Positions 57,157 to 64,000 of a stretch of DNA of 64,000 bases are shown piece by piece. Origin of the DNA: Scatomorpha sp964345235 (GTDB taxonomy: Bacteria; Bacillota; Clostridia; Oscillospirales; Oscillospiraceae); NCBI GenBank assembly GCA_964345235.1, contig CAYFQE010000004.1, forward strand, positions 1 through 64,000, in the 5' to 3' direction. Position numbers and translations under genes: made by a program. A model generated the notes under the pieces. It saw only the letters and a list, made by a program, of their open reading frames with translations, was not told the DNA's origin and ran no database searches. How positions within the stretch are numbered: position 1 is the first letter of the stretch; each line of letters opens with the position of its first letter.

Positions 57157-57547
57157 TTACGGCGAGCGGCGCAGCGGACTTGCTTTTTCGGATTTGAGCG
57201 AGTTTTTATGCGCCAAGGCCTATACTATAAAACACTATTCCGACGGAGAGCTTCTCGACAAGCTTATTAAGGAAATTTATGAGAACGAGGTCGGTAAAAT
57301 TCTGCTGGGGCTACCCCGCAACATGGACGGAAGCGAGGGCGAGCGCGCCGAAAAGAGCCGAGCGCTCGGCGAGGCTTTAAAAGCCGCCTGCGGACTTGAG
57401 GTGATTTTTATCGACGAGAGACTCACAAGCGTTGAGGCACACTCGATTCTTCAAAGCTGCGGCAAACGAGAAAAAAAGCACAAAGACACCGTTGACGCCG
57501 TGGCGGCATCACTGATTTTGAGCACTTATTTGGATTCGAAGAGATAG
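57137..57547 (+). CDS. ruvX: Holliday junction resolvase-like RuvX (YqgF)
   Basis: A 136-residue RNase H-fold nuclease. MAIDYGERRSGLAFSD near 4-19, VGKILLGLPRNMDGSEGER near 53-71 and IDERLTSVEAHSIL near 95-108 carry the catalytic Asp/Glu/Asp pattern; VDAVAASLIL near the end gives the last Asp. YqgF proteins act in 16S rRNA 5' processing and possibly recombination. The ATG at 57137 follows GAGGAG. Confidence 0.95.
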   Translation: MRIMAIDYGERRSGLAFSDLSEFLCAKAYTIKHYSDGELLDKLIKEIYENEVGKILLGLPRNMDGSEGERAEKSRALGEALKAACGLEVIFIDERLTSVEAHSILQSCGKREKKHKDTVDAVAASLILSTYLDSKR

Positions 57548-57569
57548 GCAGTTTTCCTGTCTCTTTTTT
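57539..57569 (+). terminator. Terminator of folC-ruvX (first)
   Basis: A 10-bp stem AAGAGATAGG/CCTGTCTCTT (one G-T pair), overlapping the stop codon, followed by TTTT. Confidence 0.8.
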
Positions 57570-57576
57570 ATGTCGT

Positions 57577-57606
57577 AAAACCGCTTCACTATTTGGGCGG
57601 TTTTTT
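57577..57606 (+). terminator. Second terminator of folC-ruvX
   Basis: Stem AAAACCGC/GCGGTTTT with a 12-base loop and a TTGTTT tail, in tandem with the first. Confidence 0.7.
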
Positions 57607-57740
57607 GTTTATTAAAATATTGCTTATTTTTTACAACAAGAAGCTTTGTAAATTACATCAGTTTGTTATCATATTTTTGGTGGGAATCGGTCTATTGTTA
57701 ATCAAATGTGAGTAAAGGTTTTTTTGAAAGGAGCTTCACC

Positions 57741-58337
57741 TTGAATTATGCAACGCATTTACTGATGGCAGACGTAATCTACGAAGAGCTTTCCGATGTA
57801 ATTGACTTGGATCGAAAGTCCTTTGTCTATGGAAATGTTAAGCCGGACCGCAATCCGATAGTCCTCATTAAACCCCATATTCTAAGCATCCATTTTGAAA
57901 ATGTCTTAACGCTTTCCGAGCGGCTTAAAGAAGAGGATTTCAGCAGGGAAGCTTTTTCCGAGGAATTAGGTGTCTTGTGTCACTATCTCTCGGACTTTTT
58001 CTGCCTGTATCACGCCGAAGAAGAGAGGTTCAGCCACCATTTGCATCACGGAATCTATGAGATTAAACTCCACAACTATCACAAAAAAAATGAGGCTTCG
58101 CTTTTGAAAAACGCCTTTTCTTTTAAAGCCGAGCCGCTAAGCGACCTGGGACAAGCAATAAAAGATTACCGTAAAGAGTATTTTTCAAATGAGCACCGTC
58201 AGGAATTTGACCTGTTTTTTGCATACAGAATCTGCAAGTTGGCGTGTGAATCGGTGGCCTACTACCGCTCCCGCGGCTTTATTTTAGGCAAAGAGCTTTA
58301 CCACAGGCAACCGGCCTATATTAAGGGAGCATTTTAA
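57741..58337 (+). CDS. Zinc-dependent phospholipase C-like protein
   Basis: A 198-residue protein of the zinc-dependent phospholipase C/S1-P1-like fold without signal peptide. ATHLLMADVIYEEL near 3-16, FVYGNVKPDRNP near 28-39, LGVLCHYLSDFFCLYHAEEE near 76-95 and later HHLHHG supply His/Asp ligands. Such cytosolic homologues are frequent in Clostridia and uncharacterised. The TTG at 57741 is preferred because AAAGGAG lies 7 bases upstream. Its stop lies inside sequence homologous to UDP-glucose dehydrogenase, so its 3' end sits at a rearrangement junction. Confidence 0.8.
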   Translation: MNYATHLLMADVIYEELSDVIDLDRKSFVYGNVKPDRNPIVLIKPHILSIHFENVLTLSERLKEEDFSREAFSEELGVLCHYLSDFFCLYHAEEERFSHHLHHGIYEIKLHNYHKKNEASLLKNAFSFKAEPLSDLGQAIKDYRKEYFSNEHRQEFDLFFAYRICKLACESVAYYRSRGFILGKELYHRQPAYIKGAF

Positions 58338-58683
58338 AAACAACACCGATGACGACAGGGGCTCGCCTGCCGTTCACATAGTCCGCGACCTCTACCGTGC
58401 CGGCGCCCGGGTTAAAGCTTACGACCCTCAAGCCACACCCAAGGCAAAAAAGACTTTGGAAGCTGCCGGCATTAATATAGAATACGCAAAAGACGAGTAT
58501 GATGCTGCAGAAGGCGCCGATGCCCTAGTAATCGCAACGGAGTGGAACCAATTCAGGAGCTTGGATTTAGACCGCATTAAAGACCTTCTCGCAGGCAATT
58601 ATTTCTTCGATCTGCGCAACATCTACCCGCCTGAAGCGATGAGAGAACGGGGTTTTGAATATCATTCAGTGGGCAGACCTTAA
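58333..58683 (+). pseudogene. C-terminal fragment of UDP-glucose 6-dehydrogenase
   Basis: An open stretch of 116 residues without a proper start. It begins FKNNTDDDRGSPAVHIVRDL, equal to the family motif FKPNTDDxRxSP at the start of the C-terminal domain, then YRAGARVKAYDPQA, GADALVIATEWNQF and FDLRNIYPPEAM, all standard for UDP-glucose/GDP-mannose dehydrogenases. The NAD-binding and central domains with the catalytic Cys are missing. The homology overlaps the last codons of the phospholipase-like gene, so a deletion probably joined the two. Confidence 0.85.
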
Positions 58684-58758
58684 AAGAAGCGTTATATAGC
58701 AAAGGTTTAGGCTTTTAACACATGGATTATACAAAATAACACAGCTATGTATTGTCCA

Positions 58759-58785
58759 CCCTCCCTTACACAGGGAGGGCTTTGC
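58759..58785 (+). terminator. Hairpin after the ugd fragment
   Basis: An 8-bp stem CCCTCCCT/AGGGAGGG with a 5-base loop, followed by CTTTGCTATTC. The U tract is weak. Confidence 0.6.
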
Positions 58786-58947
58786 TATTCTGCAAACTTT
58801 CAGATTTTATCTTTTTTATTAAACAAATATTCATGCGTCTTGAAAATGACATTAGCTTTAAAAATCAATGCCCGTTATGTGGACGCCGACTTTTCTGTTT
58901 ACAGTTTGAGCTCTTCATATTTTACATTCTTTTTATCTTTCGTTTAC

Positions 58948-58976
58948 TTGTATTTTAAGCTCTGCAATGTTAAAAT
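58948..58976 (+). promoter_or_regulatory. Promoter of the BMP lipoprotein gene
   Basis: TTGTAT, 17 bases ending in TGT (extended -10), TAAAAT, 40 bases before the start. Confidence 0.7.
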
Positions 58977-59016
58977 ATATGTGCTTCCAGGAATAACAAA
59001 ATACAAGGAGGAAAAG

Positions 59017-60165
59017 ATGAAAAGATTCTTTACACTATTAGTTGTTTTCGCACTCATTCTTACGCTGGCCGCCTGCGGCGCAGCTCCCGCAGAAAAGCCC
59101 GAAGTCAAAGAGCCCGCTGCTGAAGGTGATGCTCCCATTATTACAAAGGTTGCCTTGGTAACAGACGTCGGCACAATTGACGACGAGTCGTTCAACCAGG
59201 CTTGCTGGCAGGGCGTTAAGGCTTGGAGCGAGAGGAATAAGATTGACCACAAGTACTATCAGCCCACCGAAGACAGCAACGACGCCAGAATGCTTTCGAT
59301 TTCTCAGGCAGTCCAGGAAGGCGCAAATGTTGTTGTTCTCCCGGGATTCCTCTTCGATGCCGCTGTGGCCGAAGCTCAGGATTTGTACCCCGAAGTTTAC
59401 TTCATCGCTGTTGACGTTGCAGCGCTTCCCAACGACACACCCATCGGCAAAAACGCCATCTGCATAACCTTTGCCGAAGAGCAGGCAGGATTTTTGGCAG
59501 GTTACGCCGCTGTTAAAGACGGCTACACCAAGCACGGCTTCCTGGGCGGCATGGCGGTTCCCGCCGTTGTCCGCTTCGGATACGGTTATGTTCAGGGCGC
59601 AGATTTTGCCGCTAAGGAAACAGAAACCAACATCGAAATCAAGTATTTCTATGGCGGTCAGTTCAATGGAGATGCCAACATCACAGCCCGTATGGAAGGC
59701 TGGTATAAGGACGGCACCGAAGTCGTATTTGCCTGTGGCGGCGGTATCTACACATCCGCTGTCGACGCCGCTCTACAGTATGAAGGCAAGGTAATAGGCG
59801 TAGATGTCGACCAGCACCCCGTGGGCGAGAAGGAAGAAAACGGACAGAAGCTCTATAAGTACAATCCGTTTATTACATCTGCAATGAAGGGTCTGCAGCC
59901 TGTAACCGAGGCAATTCTTGAAGCCATTCAGACAGGCAAGTGGGAAGAGTACGGCGGCAAGTCCATGGTATTCTCCCTCGCCGAGGGCGACTTTGTCGGT
60001 CTGCCCACCGAGGAAGCATCTTGGGGCTTTAAGACATTCACCCTCGAAGACTATGAGGCTCTTATCGAGAGAATTAAGAGCGGCGAGATTAAGATTGACA
60101 ACAGCTTCGACCCTGCAAAGGTTCCCGAAGTCAGCGAGTTCACAAAACTCGAGATAATCAGCTAA
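59017..60165 (+). CDS. BMP-family substrate-binding lipoprotein (nucleoside-type)
   Basis: A 382-residue lipoprotein (lipobox LAAC, Cys20) of the Med/BMP/PnrA group, which bind purine nucleosides for an ABC importer. KVALVTDVGTIDDESFNQAC near 46-65 is the family signature, followed by GANVVVLPGFLF, ITFAEEQAGFLAGYAAV and VFACGGGIYTSAVDAA. The ATG at 59017 follows AAGGAGG. No ATPase or permease gene follows; the gene ends at a terminator before mfd, so its transporter must be encoded elsewhere. Confidence 0.93.
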   Translation: MKRFFTLLVVFALILTLAACGAAPAEKPEVKEPAAEGDAPIITKVALVTDVGTIDDESFNQACWQGVKAWSERNKIDHKYYQPTEDSNDARMLSISQAVQEGANVVVLPGFLFDAAVAEAQDLYPEVYFIAVDVAALPNDTPIGKNAICITFAEEQAGFLAGYAAVKDGYTKHGFLGGMAVPAVVRFGYGYVQGADFAAKETETNIEIKYFYGGQFNGDANITARMEGWYKDGTEVVFACGGGIYTSAVDAALQYEGKVIGVDVDQHPVGEKEENGQKLYKYNPFITSAMKGLQPVTEAILEAIQTGKWEEYGGKSMVFSLAEGDFVGLPTEEASWGFKTFTLEDYEALIERIKSGEIKIDNSFDPAKVPEVSEFTKLEIIS

Positions 60166-60183
60166 TTTAATAATATCCACAGG

Positions 60184-60215
60184 GGAGCGTTGCAAAATTT
60201 GCAGCGCTCCTTTTT
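60184..60215 (+). terminator. Terminator of the BMP lipoprotein gene
   Basis: Stem GGAGCG-T-TGCAAA paired with TTTGCA-G-CGCTCC around a single A, followed by TTTTT. Confidence 0.9.
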
Positions 60216-60259
60216 ATATCAGTAAAATTCTCAGATGTGTAGATTTTCGAGCTTTAAGC

Positions 60260-60288
60260 TTGTATTTGCCTGCGGTTTTTGCTACTAT
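60260..60288 (+). promoter_or_regulatory. Candidate promoter of mfd
   Basis: TTGTAT, 17 bases, TACTAT, 24 bases before the start codon. Confidence 0.55.
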
Positions 60289-60312
60289 CTTCCTTGCGAG
60301 AAGAGGTAATAT

Positions 60313-63300
60313 ATGTCGCAAAAAGCACTCAGCAAGCTCTTTTTTAAATATTTCGATCCAGCCGCCCTCCCCCTCGGGGAAAAAAGCGGCTTTTTCCCCT
60401 GCGCACTTTGGGGACTTCCCAATGTTGCCAGAGCCCATCTTATTTCTGCGCTAAACTCCGACAGCGAGCGGCCGATATTTATTTTCACCCCCGACGAGAA
60501 GGAAGCGGCGGAGCTCAGCCACCTTATTCTGGGATTCACGGGAAAAGATGCCAACATACTCTCGGGCAGGGAGCTGAGACTCAGACCCGTGGCGGCCAGG
60601 ACAAGATCCGACGAAATTTCGAGGCTAAAAAGTCTTTATGAAATTCTCTCGGGCTCGAAAATAAACATAATAACGGCCGAGGGCGCCGCCTTGCGCCCAA
60701 TGCCACCCGATGTTTTGAGGCGCTCTGCTAAAAAACTTAAAAGGGGAGAGATTATAAAACTCGAGACTCTTGAGCTCTTTCTGCTTTCCTCGGGCTATAG
60801 AAAAACCGAGACGGTGAGTCTGCCGGGGCAATTTGCGCGCCGCGGCGGTATACTCGATTTCTTTTCCCCACAAAACGATGACCCCGTGAGACTCGAGTTT
60901 TGGGGGGACGAGATAGACTATATAGGCCACTTCGACCCTTTAAGTCAAAGGCGCTTCGAGGACTTGAAAGAGGCTTTCATTCTTCCCGCCTCCGAAATTC
61001 TGCCCTCGGAATATGAGGGTTCTTTGGGCAAGTTTTTGGAAAAGCTGGATTCTCTTATTAAAAAATCCGAACCGGATAGCGCAAGAGCCGACTTTTTTAC
61101 ACGCGAGTTTGAAAACTTCAGGGATTTCGGAGAGCTGAGTTCTCCCGATTTCTTCTCTCCCATGATTTACGGGGGAAATTTTTCTGTTTTTGACTATATA
61201 GATAATAATTCCGAAATAATAATAGATTCACCCCGCCGCTTTACCGAGCGGCTTAGAGAAGTCTGCTCCCGTTATGATGAGGAGGTTGCTTCTTTTTCGT
61301 CGGACTTTTTTAGATTTGTAAAATCGAGCGAGCTCATTTTGCCGAGGAGAGAATTTTGGGAAAGCTTGGAAGAGCGAAGGGTTTATTTTACCGACAGTTT
61401 CGCCTCTTCCGCAATTCCTCTAAGATTAAAATCAAGCTTCAGCTTTGACATCAGACAAATCCCCGCCTTTCACGGAAGTATTAAGGCAATGGTTTCCGAC
61501 ATCAAAGAGTTCTTGGGCGCCGGCGCCGGAGTTCTTATTTTAACTCCCGAGCTATTCAGAGCCGAGCTTATGGAAGAGCTCTTGAGGGAAGACGGCATAG
61601 AGTCTGCGCTGAATTTTAAAGACGACTCTCTCCCCTCTTCGGGCGAGGTCATGATTAAGCAGGGCTCTTTGGGCGCAGGCTTCTTTTCTCCGCGCCTCTC
61701 TCTCGCCGTGCTCAGCGACGACCTGCTCATGCGCAAGCCCCGAAAAGCCGCTCCGCGAAAAAAAGCCCGCAGGAAAGGCGCGCTTTCCGACATTTCGGAG
61801 CTTAAAATCGGAGACCTCGTTGTCCACGACATTCACGGTCTCTGCCGTTTTTCGGGCCTTAAAAAGATGACTGTGGCCTCCGAGCAGCGCGACTACATAA
61901 AACTTGACTTTTTGGGCAAGGATGTTCTTTACCTGCCCGTTTCATCCATACAGCTCATTGCAAAATATATGGGCGCTTCCGAGGACAAGCTTATTAAGCT
62001 CTCGAAGCTGGGCGGCACGGACTGGTCGAACAAAATCGCCCGAGCCAAGGCCTCTGCCAAGGAGATGGCCGCCGAACTCATTGCCCTATACTCGGAGAGA
62101 CAGGCACTGAAAGGTCACGCCTTCTCGCCCGACAGCCCCTGGCAGACGGAATTTGAACAGCGCTTCGGCTACAGCGAAACCGAAGACCAGCTGAGGTGCA
62201 CCGAAGAGATAAAGTCCGACATGGAAAAACCCCAGCCCATGGACAGACTTCTTTGCGGAGATGTGGGCTTCGGAAAAACCGAGGTTTCGCTCAGAGCCGT
62301 TATGAAGTGCGTGCTCGACGGCAAGCAGGCCGCACTCCTTGCTCCCACCACGGTGCTTGCAACCCAGCACTACAACACCGCCCTCTCGCGGTTTATGGGC
62401 TATCCCGTGGAGATAAGGCTTTTGAGTCGTCACACTCCGACTAAGGAAGCCAAAAAAATTCTTAAAGAGCTCAAAGAGGGCAGGATAGACTTTTTAATCG
62501 GCACCCACAAGCTTCTCGGCTCGGAGGTCAAATTCCGCGATTTGGGGCTTTTGATTGTCGATGAGGAGCAACGCTTCGGCGTTTCGCAAAAGGAAAAGCT
62601 GAAGACAAATTTTAAAAATGTAGATGTGCTCACTCTCTCGGCTACCCCGATACCGAGAACCTTGAACATGGCGCTCTCGGGAATAAGAGATTTTTCGAGC
62701 ATAGAGGAGCCTCCTGTCGGCAGGCAGACCGTGGCCACCTATGTTATGGAGTATGACCAGGGCAGTCTTAAAGAGGCCATGGAAAAGGAGCTCGCCAGAG
62801 GCGGACAGGTTTTTTACATATATAACCGCATCGAAGGCTTGGATCGCAAAGCCTATAACATACAGCGCATGCTTCCCGAAGCGAGGGTTCGCTACGCCCA
62901 CGGCCGCATGGGCGACATTGAGATGGAAAGGGCTTTCGAGGCCATGCTCTCGGGTGAATGCGATATACTGGTTTCGACCACCATAATTGAAAACGGTATA
63001 GACATGCCCAATGTAAACACTCTTATAGTTGAAGATGCCGACCGCTTCGGCCTTGCTCAGCTGCATCAAATAAGGGGCAGAGTCGGCCGCTCGGGCCGCA
63101 AGGCTTACGCCTACTTCTGTTTTAGAAGAGGCAGAGTTTTAAGCGAAACGGCGGAACAGCGCTTAAATGCGATAAAAGAATTTGCCGAGTTTAACTCGGG
63201 CATAAAAATTGCCATGCGCGACCTGGAGATTAGGGGAGCGGGCAGACTTTTGGGCGCAGAGCAATCGGGACACCTAAGCGATGTGGGTTATGACATGTAT

Positions 63301-63792
63301 ATAAGGATACTCGAGGAGGCTGTTTGCGAAGAGAAGGGCATAGAGCCGCCGGAGGCCAAAAATTCCACTGCCGACATCATGGTTTCGGCAATAATCCCCG
63401 AAAGCTATGTCGCCTCTCAGGAGCTGAGAATGAACTTATACAGGCGCATAGCCGAACTTAAAACCGAGGAGGAAGAACTGGAGCTTATTGACGAGCTTAT
63501 CGACCGCTTCGGAGAACCGCCCGACGAAACCGTATCTCTTATAAGAATAGCCAGACTCAGAGCCGAGGCCGCCGAGCTGGGCTTTAATGATATAAGCCAG
63601 AAGGGCAGCAGTCTTTACTTCTCCGCCGCCGGAGTTTCGCCCGAAAAGTTCTTGAGCTTAAGCCGCAAGGCCAAGTATAAAGGCAGACTGCGCGCCCTGC
63701 CCGGAGATAAGCCGATTTTAACTCTGGATCTCAAAGATGGGGAGAATCCGCTTAAGGCCGCCGAAGGCTTTATATATGATTGGTCTTTATAA
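60313..63792 (+). CDS. mfd: Transcription-repair coupling factor Mfd
   Basis: A 1159-residue translocase that removes RNA polymerase stalled at lesions and recruits UvrA. The N-terminal UvrB-like part (about 1-430) includes PGQFARRGGILDFFSP near 171-186. The CarD-like RNA polymerase interaction domain is near 490-560 (LKIGDLVVHDIHGLCRFSGL). The RecG-like helicase has Walker A CGDVGFGKTEV near 645, DEEQRFGV near 750 and GRVGRSGRKAYAYF near 925. The TRCF C-terminal domain is complete. A typical length; it starts with ATG after AGAGG. It complements uvrB at 25498. Confidence 0.97.
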   Translation: MSQKALSKLFFKYFDPAALPLGEKSGFFPCALWGLPNVARAHLISALNSDSERPIFIFTPDEKEAAELSHLILGFTGKDANILSGRELRLRPVAARTRSDEISRLKSLYEILSGSKINIITAEGAALRPMPPDVLRRSAKKLKRGEIIKLETLELFLLSSGYRKTETVSLPGQFARRGGILDFFSPQNDDPVRLEFWGDEIDYIGHFDPLSQRRFEDLKEAFILPASEILPSEYEGSLGKFLEKLDSLIKKSEPDSARADFFTREFENFRDFGELSSPDFFSPMIYGGNFSVFDYIDNNSEIIIDSPRRFTERLREVCSRYDEEVASFSSDFFRFVKSSELILPRREFWESLEERRVYFTDSFASSAIPLRLKSSFSFDIRQIPAFHGSIKAMVSDIKEFLGAGAGVLILTPELFRAELMEELLREDGIESALNFKDDSLPSSGEVMIKQGSLGAGFFSPRLSLAVLSDDLLMRKPRKAAPRKKARRKGALSDISELKIGDLVVHDIHGLCRFSGLKKMTVASEQRDYIKLDFLGKDVLYLPVSSIQLIAKYMGASEDKLIKLSKLGGTDWSNKIARAKASAKEMAAELIALYSERQALKGHAFSPDSPWQTEFEQRFGYSETEDQLRCTEEIKSDMEKPQPMDRLLCGDVGFGKTEVSLRAVMKCVLDGKQAALLAPTTVLATQHYNTALSRFMGYPVEIRLLSRHTPTKEAKKILKELKEGRIDFLIGTHKLLGSEVKFRDLGLLIVDEEQRFGVSQKEKLKTNFKNVDVLTLSATPIPRTLNMALSGIRDFSSIEEPPVGRQTVATYVMEYDQGSLKEAMEKELARGGQVFYIYNRIEGLDRKAYNIQRMLPEARVRYAHGRMGDIEMERAFEAMLSGECDILVSTTIIENGIDMPNVNTLIVEDADRFGLAQLHQIRGRVGRSGRKAYAYFCFRRGRVLSETAEQRLNAIKEFAEFNSGIKIAMRDLEIRGAGRLLGAEQSGHLSDVGYDMYIRILEEAVCEEKGIEPPEAKNSTADIMVSAIIPESYVASQELRMNLYRRIAELKTEEEELELIDELIDRFGEPPDETVSLIRIARLRAEAAELGFNDISQKGSSLYFSAAGVSPEKFLSLSRKAKYKGRLRALPGDKPILTLDLKDGENPLKAAEGFIYDWSL

Positions 63793-63814
63793 ATAAACGA
63801 AATTCTGATATAAT
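63786..63814 (+). promoter_or_regulatory. Promoter of the lipoprotein gene at 63844
   Basis: TTTATA, 17 bases ending in TGA (extended -10), TATAAT, overlapping the end of mfd. Confidence 0.6.
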
Positions 63815-63843
63815 TTTGAGGTTAAATTTAAAGGAAGTGTAAG

Positions 63844-64000
63844 ATGAAAAAGAATTTTTCTATTTTAGTTGTCCTCATTTTGCTGCTCTCTCTGCTCTCG
63901 GCCTGCGCCGATGCCTCTGTGAGAGAGTATGAGCCCACCCCAACTTTTACTCCCAAGCCCGAGGGTATGCACGACTTTAAAAAAGCTTATGAGAGCATGG
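63844..64000 (+). CDS. Lipoprotein, N-terminal part only (window ends)
   Basis: The first 52 residues are visible. The signal peptide MKKNFSILVVLILLLSLLSA is followed by the lipobox Cys21 (LSAC), then a Pro/Thr-rich linker and FKKAYESM. AAAGGAAG precedes the ATG. The rest lies outside the window. Secreted foldases often follow mfd in Firmicutes, but nothing here proves that. Confidence 0.75.
   Translation, partial: MKKNFSILVVLILLLSLLSACADASVREYEPTPTFTPKPEGMHDFKKAYESM

Larger units (their letters stand above)
58684..59016 (+). other. 333-base region between ugd fragment and BMP lipoprotein gene
   Basis: It contains the hairpin at 58759-58785 and the promoter at 58948-58976, both listed separately. 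No gene or purine-riboswitch-like fold was recognised. An open frame in phase with the lipoprotein begins at 58747 but lacks a ribosome binding site and crosses the promoter. Confidence 0.5.

Noticed and set aside
58747..59016. Upstream extension of the BMP lipoprotein
   Set aside because: It would bury the lipoprotein signal peptide, crosses the promoter and has no ribosome binding site; ATG at 59017 has AAGGAGG.
1..64000. CRISPR arrays, insertion sequences, prophage, diversity-generating retroelement or rRNA genes
   Set aside because: No regularly spaced repeats, transposase, integrase, reverse transcriptase or rRNA-like sequence was found, despite the lectin-like domain and pseudogenes that prompted the search.

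Overview
The window looks like a chromosomal segment of an anaerobic, low-to-moderate GC Clostridia (Firmicutes) genome. Pointers are the ferredoxin-linked 2-oxoacid oxidoreductase cluster, a glutamate-synthase-linked [FeFe]-hydrogenase, BofA and YugP family proteins, strong AAGGAGG-type ribosome binding sites, frequent TTG/GTG starts, and proofreading-less PolA. There are no rRNA genes, CRISPR arrays, insertion sequences or prophage genes; two tRNA genes and two or three broken genes are present.

Layout. 62-8709 (minus): a small XRE regulator followed by an oligopeptide ABC importer operon in which three parts are rebuilt: the OppC-type permease carries an RCC1-like repeat domain in its first external loop, the OppF-type ATPase has a long coiled-coil insertion, and the binding protein appears to have its C-terminal segment moved to the front. 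A 62-residue membrane protein closes the operon. 8960-10753: a YhhN family membrane protein and a divergent membrane-anchored C-type-lectin-like protein. 10828-16143: TetR regulator divergent from an MMPL/RND transporter and a secreted partner rich in YhgE-like repeats. 16203-19941: rodA facing tsaE-tsaB-upp-gntR. 20051-28865 (minus): a small unknown gene, tRNA-Thr(CGU), then a DNA repair and tRNA modification operon (FAD dehydrogenase-uvrB-polA-rimI-tsaD-radC).

29056-35302 (minus) is a metabolic island: YkvI-type transporter, ketopantoate-reductase-like enzyme, an unassigned P-loop ATPase, a four-subunit VOR/KOR-type oxidoreductase and a PAS-HTH regulator whose reading frame changes at a canonical A AAA AAG slippery heptamer. 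35510-36059 holds tRNA-Gly(GCC) and the N-terminal stub of an aconitase. 36250-43096 (minus) is a five-gene run: a divergent second type IIA topoisomerase (B then A subunit), a YitT protein, a LUD-domain protein and a lipoprotein with a transglutaminase-like fold that has lost its catalytic residues. 43331-44303 encodes BofA and YugP homologues. 44362-47924 (minus) encodes an A2-type [FeFe]-hydrogenase and its fused NuoF-4Fe4S/GltD partner. 48161-51449 (minus) is an OpuC-type osmoprotectant importer, followed by divergent cardiolipin synthase. 53433-55620 (minus) is rpmG-secE-nusG-rplK-rplA, which stops before rplJ/rplL. 55867-64000 (plus): folC-ruvX, a zinc-dependent phospholipase C-like gene, a C-terminal fragment of UDP-glucose dehydrogenase, a BMP-family nucleoside-type binding lipoprotein, mfd, and the start of another lipoprotein gene.

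The strongest candidate for something undescribed is the remodelled peptide importer at 92-8709; the frame-changing PAS-HTH gene and its metabolic island come next. All assignments come from reading the sequence; no database search was run.
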